From Gordonia sp. (in: high G+C Gram-positive bacteria) (GTDB lineage: Bacteria > Actinomycetota > Actinomycetes > Mycobacteriales > Mycobacteriaceae): a stretch of DNA of 32,838 bases. Positions 24,992 to 32,838 of the stretch are shown here, piece after piece; position 1 is the stretch's first letter, and every line of letters starts with the position of its first letter. Location: NCBI RefSeq assembly GCF_012515855.1, contig NZ_JAAYXO010000077.1, positions 1-32,838 on the forward strand, in the 5' to 3' direction. Below the pieces are notes generated by a model that saw only the letters and a list, made by a program, of their open reading frames with translations, searched no databases and was not told the origin of the DNA. Both the position numbers and the translations under genes were made by a program.

Positions 24992-26655
24992 TCCAGCAGG
25001 CCGTGCGTCCAGGCCATCAGTTCGATGGTCGCGGGGGAGTCGGCCGCGACGAGGGTGTCGTGGTCGCGTCGTGGAAAGGTGCGATAGGCCAGATCGGCGC
25101 CCAGCGCGCGGCGTCGGTCCACGTACCCGGCCTGCACGGCGGACGGGATGAGTTGGTCGTCATCGCCGTGCAGGATCAGCAGGGGCGTCGTCGTCGCACC
25201 GATCGGCGTGTTCTCCGACAGTCGTCGTCCCAGCGCGCCGCGGTCGAGCGAGTCGACGTACGGTGCGGCGCCGACCGCCAAGGCGCGCGTCAGGCTGCGA
25301 CCGAGATTCGGTTCGGCGGTCGCGCAGCTCTGCGCCAACTGCTGCATCGGCAGTCGGGCCTGCAGTCGGAGGTACTCGTCGGCGTCGACGTCGTCGTAGG
25401 TCTGTTCGTAGGCGCTGAGGAGGTAGGCCCCGTAGATGTCGTTGCCGGTGGAGGCGGCGAGGGTCTGTCCCAGCGCTCGCAGGTCGGCGATCGGGGCGGC
25501 CGCGGCGACGCCCGCGAGCGGCACGTCGGGGGCGTAGGCTGCGGCGATCTGGTCGGTCCACAGTGCGGCGTGACCGCCCTGCGAGTAGCCCCAGACGACG
25601 GTCTTGTCGGCGAGGGTCAAGGTGTCGATGGACCGTGCGGCGCGAACGGCATCGAGCACCGATCGGGCCTCGCTGTGCCCGATCAGGTAGGGGTGCGGGC
25701 CCTGCGTGCCGAGGCCGAGGTAGTCGGTGGCGACCACGGTCCATCCCGCGTCGACGGCACTGGCCAGCGTGGGCAGGCGCTCCGCAGCGAAGGGATTGCT
25801 GGTCAGCGACGGCGCGCAGCCGCGGGCGACGCCGGTGGTCGCGTGCGCCCACGCGACCACCGGGCTCGGTGACGTCGGCTGCTCGACGGCGCCGACGACG
25901 ATGCCACTGGCCACCGCGGGACGGCCCGCCTCGTTCTGGGTCGTGTAGAGGATCCGCCAACCACTCGTGCCGTCGGGGAGCCCGCCGTTGAACGGTTCCG
26001 CTTTGAGCAGCGAGCCGTGCGGGCCGTCGGCCGCCGAGTAGTAGAAGTCGTCGGGTGTCGGAACGTTCTCCCATGCCTGGCCGGTGAGGACCGCGAGCGG
26101 GACCGTCACCACGACCGCGACCACGCCGCCGACCACGCGCGGCGCCTGGGGACGGACGATCCCGGCGCGACGGCCGAACGAGTAGTACAGCCCCGCAAGT
26201 CCGGACCACACCAGAGCCACGCCGAGGACCAACGCCACGGTGAAGAGAGTCAGTCCGGGCGCGACGGCAGCCACCACGGCGAGACTCAGTCCCGCGATGC
26301 CGAGAAGGGCGTCCGCGACTCGGTTCGCGCTGGTCTTGCGGACGGCGTCGGTGAGGCGCGACAGTCCGTAGACGCCGAGGCCGACGGCGACGGCGGCGCC
26401 GACTCCGGTGACCGGCAGGCCGGGCCAGGCCGCGGTCACCATCGCCGCGCCGAGGATCAGGCACCCGGCGGCACCGGACGTGGGACTGGAGTGCTCGCGC
26501 CCGCGCATGATCTCGCCGACGCCGATGATCGCCAGCGCGATGCCGAGAGTGACGGCCAGCGCAGTGAGTGAACCGAACGGTCGGAGAAAGAGAATCACGC
26601 CGACGATGACCGCGCCTGCCGCGAGTATTGCGCGGCTCAGGCGAAATGATGACAT
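24988..26655 (-). CDS. DUF308-like membrane domain fused to LIP-family lipase/esterase
   Basis: 555 aa. The first ~195 residues hold about six TM segments arranged as an HdeD/DUF308-like repeat (ILAAGAVIVGVILFLRP, GIALAIIGVGEIMRG, VALVLGVALVWSGLAGLYY). A secretory lipase-type alpha/beta-hydrolase domain follows: GYSQGG with nucleophile Ser358, acid in LHGDDDQLIP and His in FPRRDHDTL. The family cleaves lipid esters outside the cytoplasm; fusion to a membrane domain would tether it to the envelope. A TAATAT -10 box (26662-26667, minus strand) lies 6 bp before ATG 26655, pointing to a leaderless transcript. Confidence 0.83.
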   Translation of the reverse strand: MSSFRLSRAILAAGAVIVGVILFLRPFGSLTALAVTLGIALAIIGVGEIMRGREHSSPTSGAAGCLILGAAMVTAAWPGLPVTGVGAAVAVGLGVYGLSRLTDAVRKTSANRVADALLGIAGLSLAVVAAVAPGLTLFTVALVLGVALVWSGLAGLYYSFGRRAGIVRPQAPRVVGGVVAVVVTVPLAVLTGQAWENVPTPDDFYYSAADGPHGSLLKAEPFNGGLPDGTSGWRILYTTQNEAGRPAVASGIVVGAVEQPTSPSPVVAWAHATTGVARGCAPSLTSNPFAAERLPTLASAVDAGWTVVATDYLGLGTQGPHPYLIGHSEARSVLDAVRAARSIDTLTLADKTVVWGYSQGGHAALWTDQIAAAYAPDVPLAGVAAAAPIADLRALGQTLAASTGNDIYGAYLLSAYEQTYDDVDADEYLRLQARLPMQQLAQSCATAEPNLGRSLTRALAVGAAPYVDSLDRGALGRRLSENTPIGATTTPLLILHGDDDQLIPSAVQAGYVDRRRALGADLAYRTFPRRDHDTLVAADSPATIELMAWTHGLLD

Positions 26656-26758
26656 TCGCCGATATTAGGTGTTCGTCGAATGGTCGGGCGCTCAACTCGC
26701 CCGAACGTGACCCGCCGTTGACCGTGCGCGCATCCGGTGCTCGCGCAGCGTCGTCCGG

Positions 26759-27382
26759 TCAGCCGAGCACGCCGCGACGCAGCATCGCCCGCATCACGCG
26801 CAGGGTGTCCTCAGCAGTCAGGTCGGGCGAATTCATCTGCTCGACGATGACCGCGTTCACCGCACCGATGAAGCCGGTCCACAGCAGCGCGTCGACGCCT
26901 CCGGACAGGACCCCGCGTTCGATCCCGGTGTCCGCGATCGCGGCCAGCGACTCGCCCCACTGCGACCGTCGCGTCGCGCGATGCTCCTCGAACTCGGGGC
27001 TGACGCCCACGGCCTCGATGAAGCAGATGCGCGTGAGACGAGGGTCGGCGCTGAAGTAGTCGATGAACGCGCCGACACCGGCGTCGAGCACCGCATCGAG
27101 GCTGCTGTCGTCGGTGAACGCAGCTTGGACCGCGGCCACCACGGCAGCGCTCGCGGCGTCTTCGGTCTGGTCGTACACGGTGCGGAGCAGATGCTCGCGA
27201 TCGTTGAACTCCTCGTAGAACTGCCGCGAGGAGAGGACGGCGTGTCGACAGACCGCGGCAACGGAGGTGACCGCGTAGCCCTGCGTCCCGAAGAGTTCGA
27301 TGGCCGAATCGAGGAAACGTCGGCGTCGATCGCGGCGTCTGTCCTGCATCGACAGGCCGCGATACAGTCTCGGTTCCGTCAT
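26759..27382 (-). CDS. TetR-family transcriptional regulator
   Basis: 207 aa. The N-terminal HTH is typical (RRRFLDSAIELFGTQGYAVTSVAAVCRHAVLSSRQFYEEFNDREHLLRTVY, about 21-72), followed by a variable all-helical ligand domain. It starts 23 bp after the stop of the secreted lipase on the same strand, so the two are likely cotranscribed; control of one or both flanking lipases is a reasonable guess. The ligand is unknown. Confidence 0.9.
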   Translation of the reverse strand: MTEPRLYRGLSMQDRRRDRRRRFLDSAIELFGTQGYAVTSVAAVCRHAVLSSRQFYEEFNDREHLLRTVYDQTEDAASAAVVAAVQAAFTDDSSLDAVLDAGVGAFIDYFSADPRLTRICFIEAVGVSPEFEEHRATRRSQWGESLAAIADTGIERGVLSGGVDALLWTGFIGAVNAVIVEQMNSPDLTAEDTLRVMRAMLRRGVLG

Positions 27383-27405
27383 CGGTCCAGGCTAGCCGCT
27401 GACGA

Positions 27406-28803
27406 TCACCGATTCGCGCCGAGTGCCTTTCCGAACAGCGCTGCGAGGTCGGCCCCGACGGTCTGCGAGAACGTCGGCCACCAGCGGGCGTCCGAGGTCA
27501 TGGTCAGCTGATCGCTGGTGCGGCAGCCCCGCGCGGCAGGTTTTCCGTCGAGTCGGTCCTTGAGCCACAGGAGTGCCATCGGTGCGCCCGCGACCTCGCC
27601 GATGCCGTGTTCGGACAGGTGGTCGCGCGTGTAGGTGATCTGCGCGCCCGGCATGCGGCAGTACTTCGTCACCAGCGCGTCGACCTGACGGACCGGGATG
27701 ATCTCGTCGAGCGCGGAGTTCCACATGTACATCGGCATGTCGGGCAGTTCGCGGCCCATGCGAGTGTCGTTGAAGACGCGCTTGACCGCGGGTGCGCGCA
27801 TGGCGCCGCCCGGCCAGTCGATCATTCCGGTGTTGTTCAGGAAGGGGAAGGTCATCGCCTGGTACTGCACGCACAGTGGGCCTTTGAGGGCCATCAACGC
27901 CTTGCCGGTCGGGTTCATGCGGCGATCGAGGAATTCCCGGAAGTAGTCGTACTCGCGAGACAGGCCCAGCACCGCGCCGAGAATCAGGCCGCTGGTGATG
28001 TTGTTCTGCGCGGCCTGCAGGACCACCTGGAGGTCGGCGGGGATGCCGCCCTCCGCGGCGCCGACGATGTTGAGCTCCGGAGCGTAAGACTTCTTGAGTT
28101 CGGCGGTGTGGCCGGTGACGATGGCGCCGCCCGAGTAGCCGTACAGACCGATCGGCGACTCGGCGGTGATCGTCGACGGCGCGAACTGCTTGGCCGCGCG
28201 CAGGCTGTCGAGGGTGATGCGGGCGCCCAGCGGGCCGGCCGCGTAGGCGTGGTTGGGGCCCTCATGGTCGGGCAGCACCACCGCGTAGCCCTGCTCCAGA
28301 AAGCCCTGTGCGATCAGCAGTTCCGCGGGCGCGACCGCTTGGCCCAGGAGCGTGCTCGCGTTGAACTGTTGGACGGCGTACGACGTCGCGCAGTAGCCGG
28401 CGGTGGAGTCCTCGGCCAGCTGCATGGAGATCACTTTGCGAGGGCCCCGGGTGGTGCCGCGTGGCTTGAGGACGGTGGTGACCGCCGGGATGGCTCGACC
28501 GCTGGTGTCGGTGGAACGGAACGAGAGTTGCCAGGCGTCGACGTTGATCGGCACCAGCCCGAAGTTCGCGGGGGTGATCCGCCGCGCCCCGAGAATCTGT
28601 CCCGGTGCCGCCGCGGTGACTGCGGCGGGCGACGGGCGGTAGAACGACGGATCGAGTTCCTGAGGCAGCGGCAGCAGCGGTGCCTGCTTCACGGTCACGC
28701 CGGGCTCGGCGTGCGCGGGTGCGACCGCCGATGTCGGGGCGGCCACGACGGTCAGGGCCGTCAGGGCGGCCAGGCCCGCGGTGGCTACGGTGCGGAATCT
28801 CAT
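27406..28803 (-). CDS. Secreted LIP-family lipase
   Basis: 465 aa. A signal peptide (1-32, cleavage near AHA-EPG) is followed by a secretory lipase (Pfam LIP) alpha/beta-hydrolase. The nucleophile elbow is GYSGGA with Ser224, the probable acid is in NSALDEIIPV and the His in DHLSEHGIGE. It probably hydrolyses triacylglycerols or long-chain esters outside the cell. ATG 28803 has GGGGGAAG upstream. It is first gene of an operon with the TetR regulator. Confidence 0.88.
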   Translation of the reverse strand: MRFRTVATAGLAALTALTVVAAPTSAVAPAHAEPGVTVKQAPLLPLPQELDPSFYRPSPAAVTAAAPGQILGARRITPANFGLVPINVDAWQLSFRSTDTSGRAIPAVTTVLKPRGTTRGPRKVISMQLAEDSTAGYCATSYAVQQFNASTLLGQAVAPAELLIAQGFLEQGYAVVLPDHEGPNHAYAAGPLGARITLDSLRAAKQFAPSTITAESPIGLYGYSGGAIVTGHTAELKKSYAPELNIVGAAEGGIPADLQVVLQAAQNNITSGLILGAVLGLSREYDYFREFLDRRMNPTGKALMALKGPLCVQYQAMTFPFLNNTGMIDWPGGAMRAPAVKRVFNDTRMGRELPDMPMYMWNSALDEIIPVRQVDALVTKYCRMPGAQITYTRDHLSEHGIGEVAGAPMALLWLKDRLDGKPAARGCRTSDQLTMTSDARWWPTFSQTVGADLAALFGKALGANR

Positions 28804-28936
28804 TCTTCCCCCAGTTGAAACAGAGTCATTTCACAAAGTTGGTCGAAGCCTACACAGGGGTTGCGCAGATCACAAACAGCCGGGTCGAATGGCCGTCGGT
28901 GCCGGTCATCAGCACGTGTGCCGGGAACCACAGCGT

Positions 28937-28978
28937 GCAGCGACCCCGGTCCGAACGGAGTCGGACCGGGGTCGCTGC
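28937..28978. terminator. Terminator downstream of fadE23
   Basis: An 18-bp perfect stem (28937-28954 with 28961-28978) and 6-base loop, 33 bp past the fadE23 stop on the minus strand. The remaining intergenic DNA to 28803 holds only the lipase promoter region, with no clear boxes. Confidence 0.82.
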
Positions 28979-29010
28979 GGTGTTACTGCTGTGCTGTTAC
29001 TGCGGTGCGG

Positions 29011-30231
29011 CTACTTCAGCTCAGCGCTGCTCTTGCCCAGAATGCGGCGGGCGATGATCAGCTGCTGAATCTGCTGGGTGCCCTCGAAGATGTCGAGGAT
29101 CTTGGAGTCGCGAGCCCATTTCTCGAGCAGCGACCGCTCCGAGTAGCCGTACGTCGAGGCGAGCTCGACGGCCTTGTTCGTGACATCGGTGCCGGTGCGA
29201 CCGGCCTTGGCCTTCGACATCGACGCCTCGAGTGAGTTCGGCATCTTGTTGTCGGCCATCCATGCGGCGCGGATCGACAACAGGTACGCCGCCTCGTAGT
29301 CGGCCTCCATGCGGATGAACTCGGCGACGGCTGCCGGCTGGTCGGCTGCGGGGCGGTCGTAGTCGATCTCCAGGCCCGCGTCTTCGAGCAGCTTGCGCAG
29401 TTCTTCGAGTGCGGCGAGGGAGACGCCGACGGCCATGGCGGCCACCATCGGGCGCGTGTTGTCGAAGGTCTGCATGACCCCGCCGAAGCCCTTCTTGACG
29501 TCGACCTCGGGTGAGCCGAGCAGGAACGACGCCGGGATGCGGCAGTCCTCGAAGCGGATCACCGCGGTGTCCGAGGCCTTGATGCCCAGCTTGTGCTCGA
29601 GGCGGGCGACGGTGACGCCGGGATGGTCGCGGGGGACCACGAAGCTCTTGATCGCGGCGCGGCCGAGGCTGCGGTCCACCGATGCCCACACCACGATGTG
29701 GCTCGCGCGCGAGCCCGCCGTCACGAAGATCTTCTCGCCGTTGATGACGTACTCGTCACCGTCGCGGATCGCGGTGGTGGTGACGGCCGCCGAGTCCGAG
29801 CCGAAGCCCGGCTCGGTGATCGCCATCGCGGCCCAGACCTCACCGCCCATCTCCTCGATCTGGTCGTCCGTGGCGACGGCGGCGATGGCTGCGTTGCCGA
29901 GTCCCTGGTAGGGGATCGACAGCATCAGGCCGACGTCGCCGTACGAGGCCCACATCGCGTTGAGGACGGACTGCATGTTGCCGCCGTTGGCGTTGTAGCC
30001 CTCCGGGCGCTCCTTGTTCGCGTCACCGCGACCGCCGGATGCGCCTGCGCCGGCCTGGCCTGCTGCGGCGAGGCCGTTGTACAGGGAGGCGAGGGTGTCG
30101 AGCTCGACCGGGTAGGCATGCTCGGCGAGGTCGTACTTGCGCGAGATCGGACGGAAGATCTGGAGCGCCGCGTCGCGGGCCTGATCGATGGTCGTGTGCA
30201 GCTTGCGGGGCAGTTCGAGATTGATAGCCAT
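29011..30231 (-). CDS. fadE23: Acyl-CoA dehydrogenase, FadE23-like
   Basis: 406 aa FAD-dependent acyl-CoA dehydrogenase. It shows MAITEPGFGSDSAAVTT (FAD/substrate loop), the GEKIFVTAGSRA strand and the C-terminal DIFEGTQQIQQL, whose Glu aligns with the catalytic base of the family. The N-terminus MAINLELPRKLH closely resembles M. tuberculosis FadE23 (Rv3140). It catalyses alpha-beta dehydrogenation in fatty acid or related acyl-CoA degradation. ATG 30231 has AGGAG upstream; the gene starts 29 bp after fadE24. A loose repeat of TTACTGC-type units follows its stop. Confidence 0.85.
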   Translation of the reverse strand: MAINLELPRKLHTTIDQARDAALQIFRPISRKYDLAEHAYPVELDTLASLYNGLAAAGQAGAGASGGRGDANKERPEGYNANGGNMQSVLNAMWASYGDVGLMLSIPYQGLGNAAIAAVATDDQIEEMGGEVWAAMAITEPGFGSDSAAVTTTAIRDGDEYVINGEKIFVTAGSRASHIVVWASVDRSLGRAAIKSFVVPRDHPGVTVARLEHKLGIKASDTAVIRFEDCRIPASFLLGSPEVDVKKGFGGVMQTFDNTRPMVAAMAVGVSLAALEELRKLLEDAGLEIDYDRPAADQPAAVAEFIRMEADYEAAYLLSIRAAWMADNKMPNSLEASMSKAKAGRTGTDVTNKAVELASTYGYSERSLLEKWARDSKILDIFEGTQQIQQLIIARRILGKSSAELK

Positions 30232-30260
30232 GGAACTCTCCTGAAACTCCTTCTTCGCCG

Positions 30261-31628
30261 TCAGAGAACGACGATGCCCTCGCCGATGCCTGCACCGCGC
30301 AGGTCGCGGTACCAGCGCTCCACCGGGTGCTCCTTGGTGAAGCCGTGGCCGCCGAGGAGCTGCACGCCGTCGAGGCCGATCTGCAGGCCCTTGTCGATGG
30401 TCAGCTTGCGGGCCAGGGCGGCCTCGCGGGCGAACGACAGGCCCTGCTCGGCGCGCGATGCGCCGCGGAGGGTCACCAGACGCAGGCCGTCGAGCTCGGT
30501 GGCCATGTTGGCGACCATGAAGGCCACCGCCTGACGGTTCGAGATCGGCTCGCCGAAGGCCTCGCGCTCGTTGACGTAGGGGATCACGTAGTCCAGGACC
30601 GACTTCGCGGTACCGGCGGCGAGCGCCGACCAGCCCAGGCGCGACAGGCGCACCACGTTGCGGTAGGCGGCCGCGGCCTCGTCGCCCTCGACCTCGCCGA
30701 GAAGCGCCGATGCGGGAACGGCGACGTCATTGAGGAGCAGTCGGCCCATGCCGGCCGCGCGCAGGCCCATACCCGGATCGGCTTCGACGACGACTCCCTG
30801 CGAGCCGGACTCGACGATGAACAGTGCCGGGCGGCCGTCGAGCTGGGCACCGACGATGAACAGCTCGGAGCTGCCTGCCATCGGGACGAAGGACTTGACG
30901 CCCGAGAGGCGGAAGCCGCTCGGCACGCGGCGGGCCTTGGTCTGCAGGTCGAAGGCGTCGAACAGCGGTCGCGGCTCGGCGATGACGACCGAGGAGGTCG
31001 GGACGCTCTCTCCGGCGTAGTCGGGCAGGTAGGTGCGCTGCTGGGCGTCGCTGCCGAAGTTGGTCAGCGTGGTGGCCACGCCGCTCGGGGCCAGCAGCGG
31101 CAGGGCCAGGCCCATGTCGCCGTAGGCCATGGCCTCGGCGACCAGCGCGTTCGTCACCACGCCGCGGTCGGAGGCGGCGCCGTCGAAGGCCTCGGGCACG
31201 TTGATCATCGTGATGCCGAGCTCGGCCGAACGCTTCAGGATGTCTTCGGGGGTGGTGGCGGCGTTGTCGGCGTCGTAGGCCGCGGGGCGCAGGATCTCCG
31301 TCGAGAAGTCGCGCACGGTCTCCGCGATCATCTCCTGCTCGTCGTCGGGCGTGAGATTGAAGAAGCCCTTGGAGGGAGTGGCCGGGCGCTGGGGGCTGCC
31401 GCCGCCTGCTGCTTGAGCGAACGCGCGGTTGGCGGTGCCGAGGGTCTTGAATCCGGTCTTGGTGGCCTCGTAGGCGACGCGGTTGATCGGCTCGCGGAGC
31501 TTGTACTTCGCGGCGAGGTCGGAGCCGGTGATGGTGCTCAGCGCACGCATCGCGGCACCGATCGGGCTGAGCTTGTGCGGCTGCGCCCCAATGGAAGACG
31601 TATCGCGGGGTTCGGTGTTCGTCGTCAT
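30261..31628 (-). CDS. fadE24: Acyl-CoA dehydrogenase, FadE24-like
   Basis: 455 aa. An N-terminal extension of about 100 residues, partly low-complexity (AQAAGGGSPQRPATPSKG), precedes an acyl-CoA dehydrogenase fold (VIAEPRPLFDAFDLQTKA, GVKSFVPMAGSSELF, RQAVAFMVANMATELDGLRL, LGGHGFTKEHPVERWYRDLRG). The C-terminus GAGIGEGIVVL lacks the YEGT-type catalytic motif found in the partner. Order and sequence match fadE24-fadE23 of M. tuberculosis (Rv3139-Rv3140). Pairing of a complete and an incomplete subunit suggests a heteromeric enzyme. ATG 31628 follows GAGGAA; the frame is open to 32390 only as antisense of the MBL gene. The promoter carries two CTTACT palindromes. Confidence 0.83.
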   Translation of the reverse strand: MTTNTEPRDTSSIGAQPHKLSPIGAAMRALSTITGSDLAAKYKLREPINRVAYEATKTGFKTLGTANRAFAQAAGGGSPQRPATPSKGFFNLTPDDEQEMIAETVRDFSTEILRPAAYDADNAATTPEDILKRSAELGITMINVPEAFDGAASDRGVVTNALVAEAMAYGDMGLALPLLAPSGVATTLTNFGSDAQQRTYLPDYAGESVPTSSVVIAEPRPLFDAFDLQTKARRVPSGFRLSGVKSFVPMAGSSELFIVGAQLDGRPALFIVESGSQGVVVEADPGMGLRAAGMGRLLLNDVAVPASALLGEVEGDEAAAAYRNVVRLSRLGWSALAAGTAKSVLDYVIPYVNEREAFGEPISNRQAVAFMVANMATELDGLRLVTLRGASRAEQGLSFAREAALARKLTIDKGLQIGLDGVQLLGGHGFTKEHPVERWYRDLRGAGIGEGIVVL

Positions 31629-31674
31629 TTCCTCACCAGGTTCTCGAAGCGAATGTGTTCTCGGAGCGTCCGTT

Positions 31675-31713
31675 CTTACTCCGTAGTAAGTCAGAACCTT
31701 ACTCTGCGGTAAG
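31675..31713. promoter_or_regulatory. Two palindromic operators in the fadE24/MBL divergent promoter
   Basis: CTTACTCCGTAGTAAG (31675-31690) is a perfect 6+6 dyad with a 4-bp centre; CTTACTCTGCGGTAAG (31698-31713) has one mismatch. The starts are 23 bp apart. An outer dyad GTTCTTAC (31672-31679)/GTAAGAAC (31709-31716) frames both. The form is that of a TetR-family dimer pair; the cognate regulator is not known, and the TetR gene at 26759 is only one candidate. Confidence 0.8.
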
Positions 31714-31717
31714 AACC

Positions 31718-31744
31718 TTGTCACGCGCGAGCGTCGACTAAGTT
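31718..31744 (+). promoter_or_regulatory. Leaderless-type promoter of the MBL-fold gene
   Basis: -35 TTGTCA (31718-31723) and -10-like TAAGTT (31739-31744, 15-bp spacer) put the start at about 31751-31752, the A of the ATG. No Shine-Dalgarno precedes the gene. The -35 begins four bases after the second palindromic operator. Confidence 0.5.
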
Positions 31745-31751
31745 GTTTGTC

Positions 31752-32411
31752 ATGCTCGTCACACACTTCGGCCACTCCTGCGTCCTGATCGAGAGCGGCG
31801 GAACCCGGGTGCTCTTCGACCCCGGCAATCTGTCCTCGGGCTTCGACTCGTTGACCGGGCTGGACGCGATCCTCATCACCCATCAGCATCCGGATCACGC
31901 CGATCCGGCGACCCTTCCCGCGCTGGTCGCGGCCAACCCGTCGGCGGTGCGCTACGCCGACCCGCAGACGGTGGCGCAGCTCGCCGAGCGCGGCGACGCC
32001 GGTGAGTGGTCGGTGATCGGCCCAGGGGAGAAGGTGGCGATCGGGTCGTTCCTGATCCGGGGGACCGGCGGACGGCACGCGGTGATCCACCCGGAGCTCC
32101 CGGTGGTCGACAACATCTCGTACGTGGTCGACACGACGGAGCGCCCGGGGGCCTTCATGCACCCGGGTGACAGTCTCTACATTCCGTTCGAGCGGATCGA
32201 TGTGTTGGCGCTGCCCGCTGCCGCGCCGTGGCTCAAGCTGAGCGAACCGGTCGACTACCTGCGCGGCGTGGCGCCCCGGATCGCCTTCCCGATCCACCAG
32301 GGTGTCCAGTCGGACGCCGGCCGCGCGATCCACAATGCGCGGATCGACGAGATGAAGCCCGAGGGAACGGCGTTCACGGTGCTGGAGCACCGGACGCCGA
32401 CCGAACTCTGA
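31752..32411 (+). CDS. Metallo-beta-lactamase-fold hydrolase (UPF0173-like)
   Basis: 219 aa compact MBL protein. It starts LVTHFGHSCVLIE, has FDPG, and zinc motif His44-Gln-His46-Pro-Asp48-His49, later MHPGDSLY and a C-terminal FPIHQG. It lacks extra domains, like L-ascorbate-6-phosphate-lactonase/UPF0173-type proteins; the substrate is unknown. TTG 31743 is in frame, but ATG 31752 matches the family start and the leaderless promoter geometry. It is divergent from fadE24 and probably shares its operators. Confidence 0.82.
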   Translation: MLVTHFGHSCVLIESGGTRVLFDPGNLSSGFDSLTGLDAILITHQHPDHADPATLPALVAANPSAVRYADPQTVAQLAERGDAGEWSVIGPGEKVAIGSFLIRGTGGRHAVIHPELPVVDNISYVVDTTERPGAFMHPGDSLYIPFERIDVLALPAAAPWLKLSEPVDYLRGVAPRIAFPIHQGVQSDAGRAIHNARIDEMKPEGTAFTVLEHRTPTEL

Positions 32412-32430
32412 GTCCGGCCGGGGCCGGCCC

Positions 32431-32460
32431 CGCTACTGCTCGGCTCGCTACTGCTTGGGC
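32431..32460. repeat. Imperfect 15-bp tandem duplication at the VOC gene stop
   Basis: CGCTACTGCT occurs at 32431 and 32446, 15 bp apart, each containing CTA, which is TAG on the minus strand. The second is the stop of the VOC gene; the first would be an in-frame backup stop 15 bp downstream. Confidence 0.75.
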
Positions 32461-32798
32461 AGTGGGCTGTAGAGCACCAGGCCATTGCCCTTGTTGTCGT
32501 AGACCACGGCGCGACGCTCGTGCGCGTCGTTGTACGGCTGGGTGACGATGCCGCCGCCCGCTGCTTCGACGGCCTTCGCCGTCGCGTCGACGTCGGTGGT
32601 CTTGACGCCGACCACCACCTGTCCGTGAATCGGGTGGTCGACCGACGTCGCCAGCGCGACGGTGATGGCGCCTCCGTCGAGTGCGGCGAAGTGGGCGCCG
32701 TCGCGGAACTTCAACGGCATCCCGAGCGACTCGTAGAACTCGATCGATCCGTCGAGGTCGTCGGTCGACAGGACGATCATCTTGACTTCGTTGCTCAT
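32448..32798 (-). CDS. VOC-family (glyoxalase/bleomycin-resistance-like) protein
   Basis: 116 aa, one vicinal oxygen chelate domain of two beta-alpha-beta-beta-beta modules (KMIVLSTDDLDGSIEFYESLGMPL; VGVKTTDVDATAKAVEAAGGGIVTQP; RRAVVYDNKGNGLVLYS). The function is not predictable from sequence: candidates are a dioxygenase-like enzyme, an isomerase or an antibiotic-binding protein. ATG 32798 has GGAGG five bases upstream. It converges with the MBL-fold gene 36 bp away. Confidence 0.88.
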   Translation of the reverse strand: MSNEVKMIVLSTDDLDGSIEFYESLGMPLKFRDGAHFAALDGGAITVALATSVDHPIHGQVVVGVKTTDVDATAKAVEAAGGGIVTQPYNDAHERRAVVYDNKGNGLVLYSPLPKQ

Positions 32799-32838
32799 GG
32801 CGCCTCCGCGTCCGCTGCCCGAGGACCGGCGATGACCG

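Overview
The window is a high-GC actinobacterial chromosome segment, most likely from the Mycobacteriales and Gordonia-like. This rests on gene content and order, on the actinobacterium-specific proteins (WhiB7, mycoredoxin, Rpf, UPF0182), on frequent GTG/TTG starts and on apparently leaderless promoters. No species-level marker is present.

Positions 1-16839 follow the conserved mycobacterial block known in M. tuberculosis as Rv3201c to Rv3193c. On the + strand lie the 3' end of adnB, an RCK-gated potassium channel, nudC, mycoredoxin, uvrD2 and whiB7. A minus-strand operon follows (zincin-like protein, cyclodehydratase-like protein, ABC1 kinase), then a Lon-like PDZ protease, a PPA1309-type gene and the giant UPF0182 membrane protein. 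The block covers DNA repair, NAD/redox balance and intrinsic antibiotic resistance. It is interrupted once, between uvrD2 and whiB7, by a HEPN-like gene of foreign appearance. The whiB7 leader holds an autoregulatory-type promoter, a 39-codon upstream ORF and a terminator whose 5' arm can pair with a copy of the 3' arm lying inside the upstream ORF.

Positions 16840-20945 are accessory in character. They hold a small membrane gene, two identical initiator tRNA genes about 1 kb apart flanking a decayed alpha/beta-hydrolase, and then an Abi_2/AbiF-type HEPN gene. That gene is preceded by its own promoter and a strongly structured leader, a candidate RNA-protein abortive infection module. A membrane-anchored DsbA-like protein and a small membrane protein follow.

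Positions 20946-32838 hold metabolic and envelope genes: a beta-CASP nuclease, a short Rpf, a propionyl-CoA synthetase interrupted by one in-frame TAG, two LIP-family lipases around a TetR regulator (one lipase fused to a DUF308-like membrane domain), the fadE24-fadE23 acyl-CoA dehydrogenase pair, a divergent metallo-beta-lactamase-fold protein and a VOC-family protein. The fadE24/MBL divergent promoter carries two copies of a CTTACT-N4-AGTAAG operator. Short tandem duplications recur at the 3' ends of several genes.
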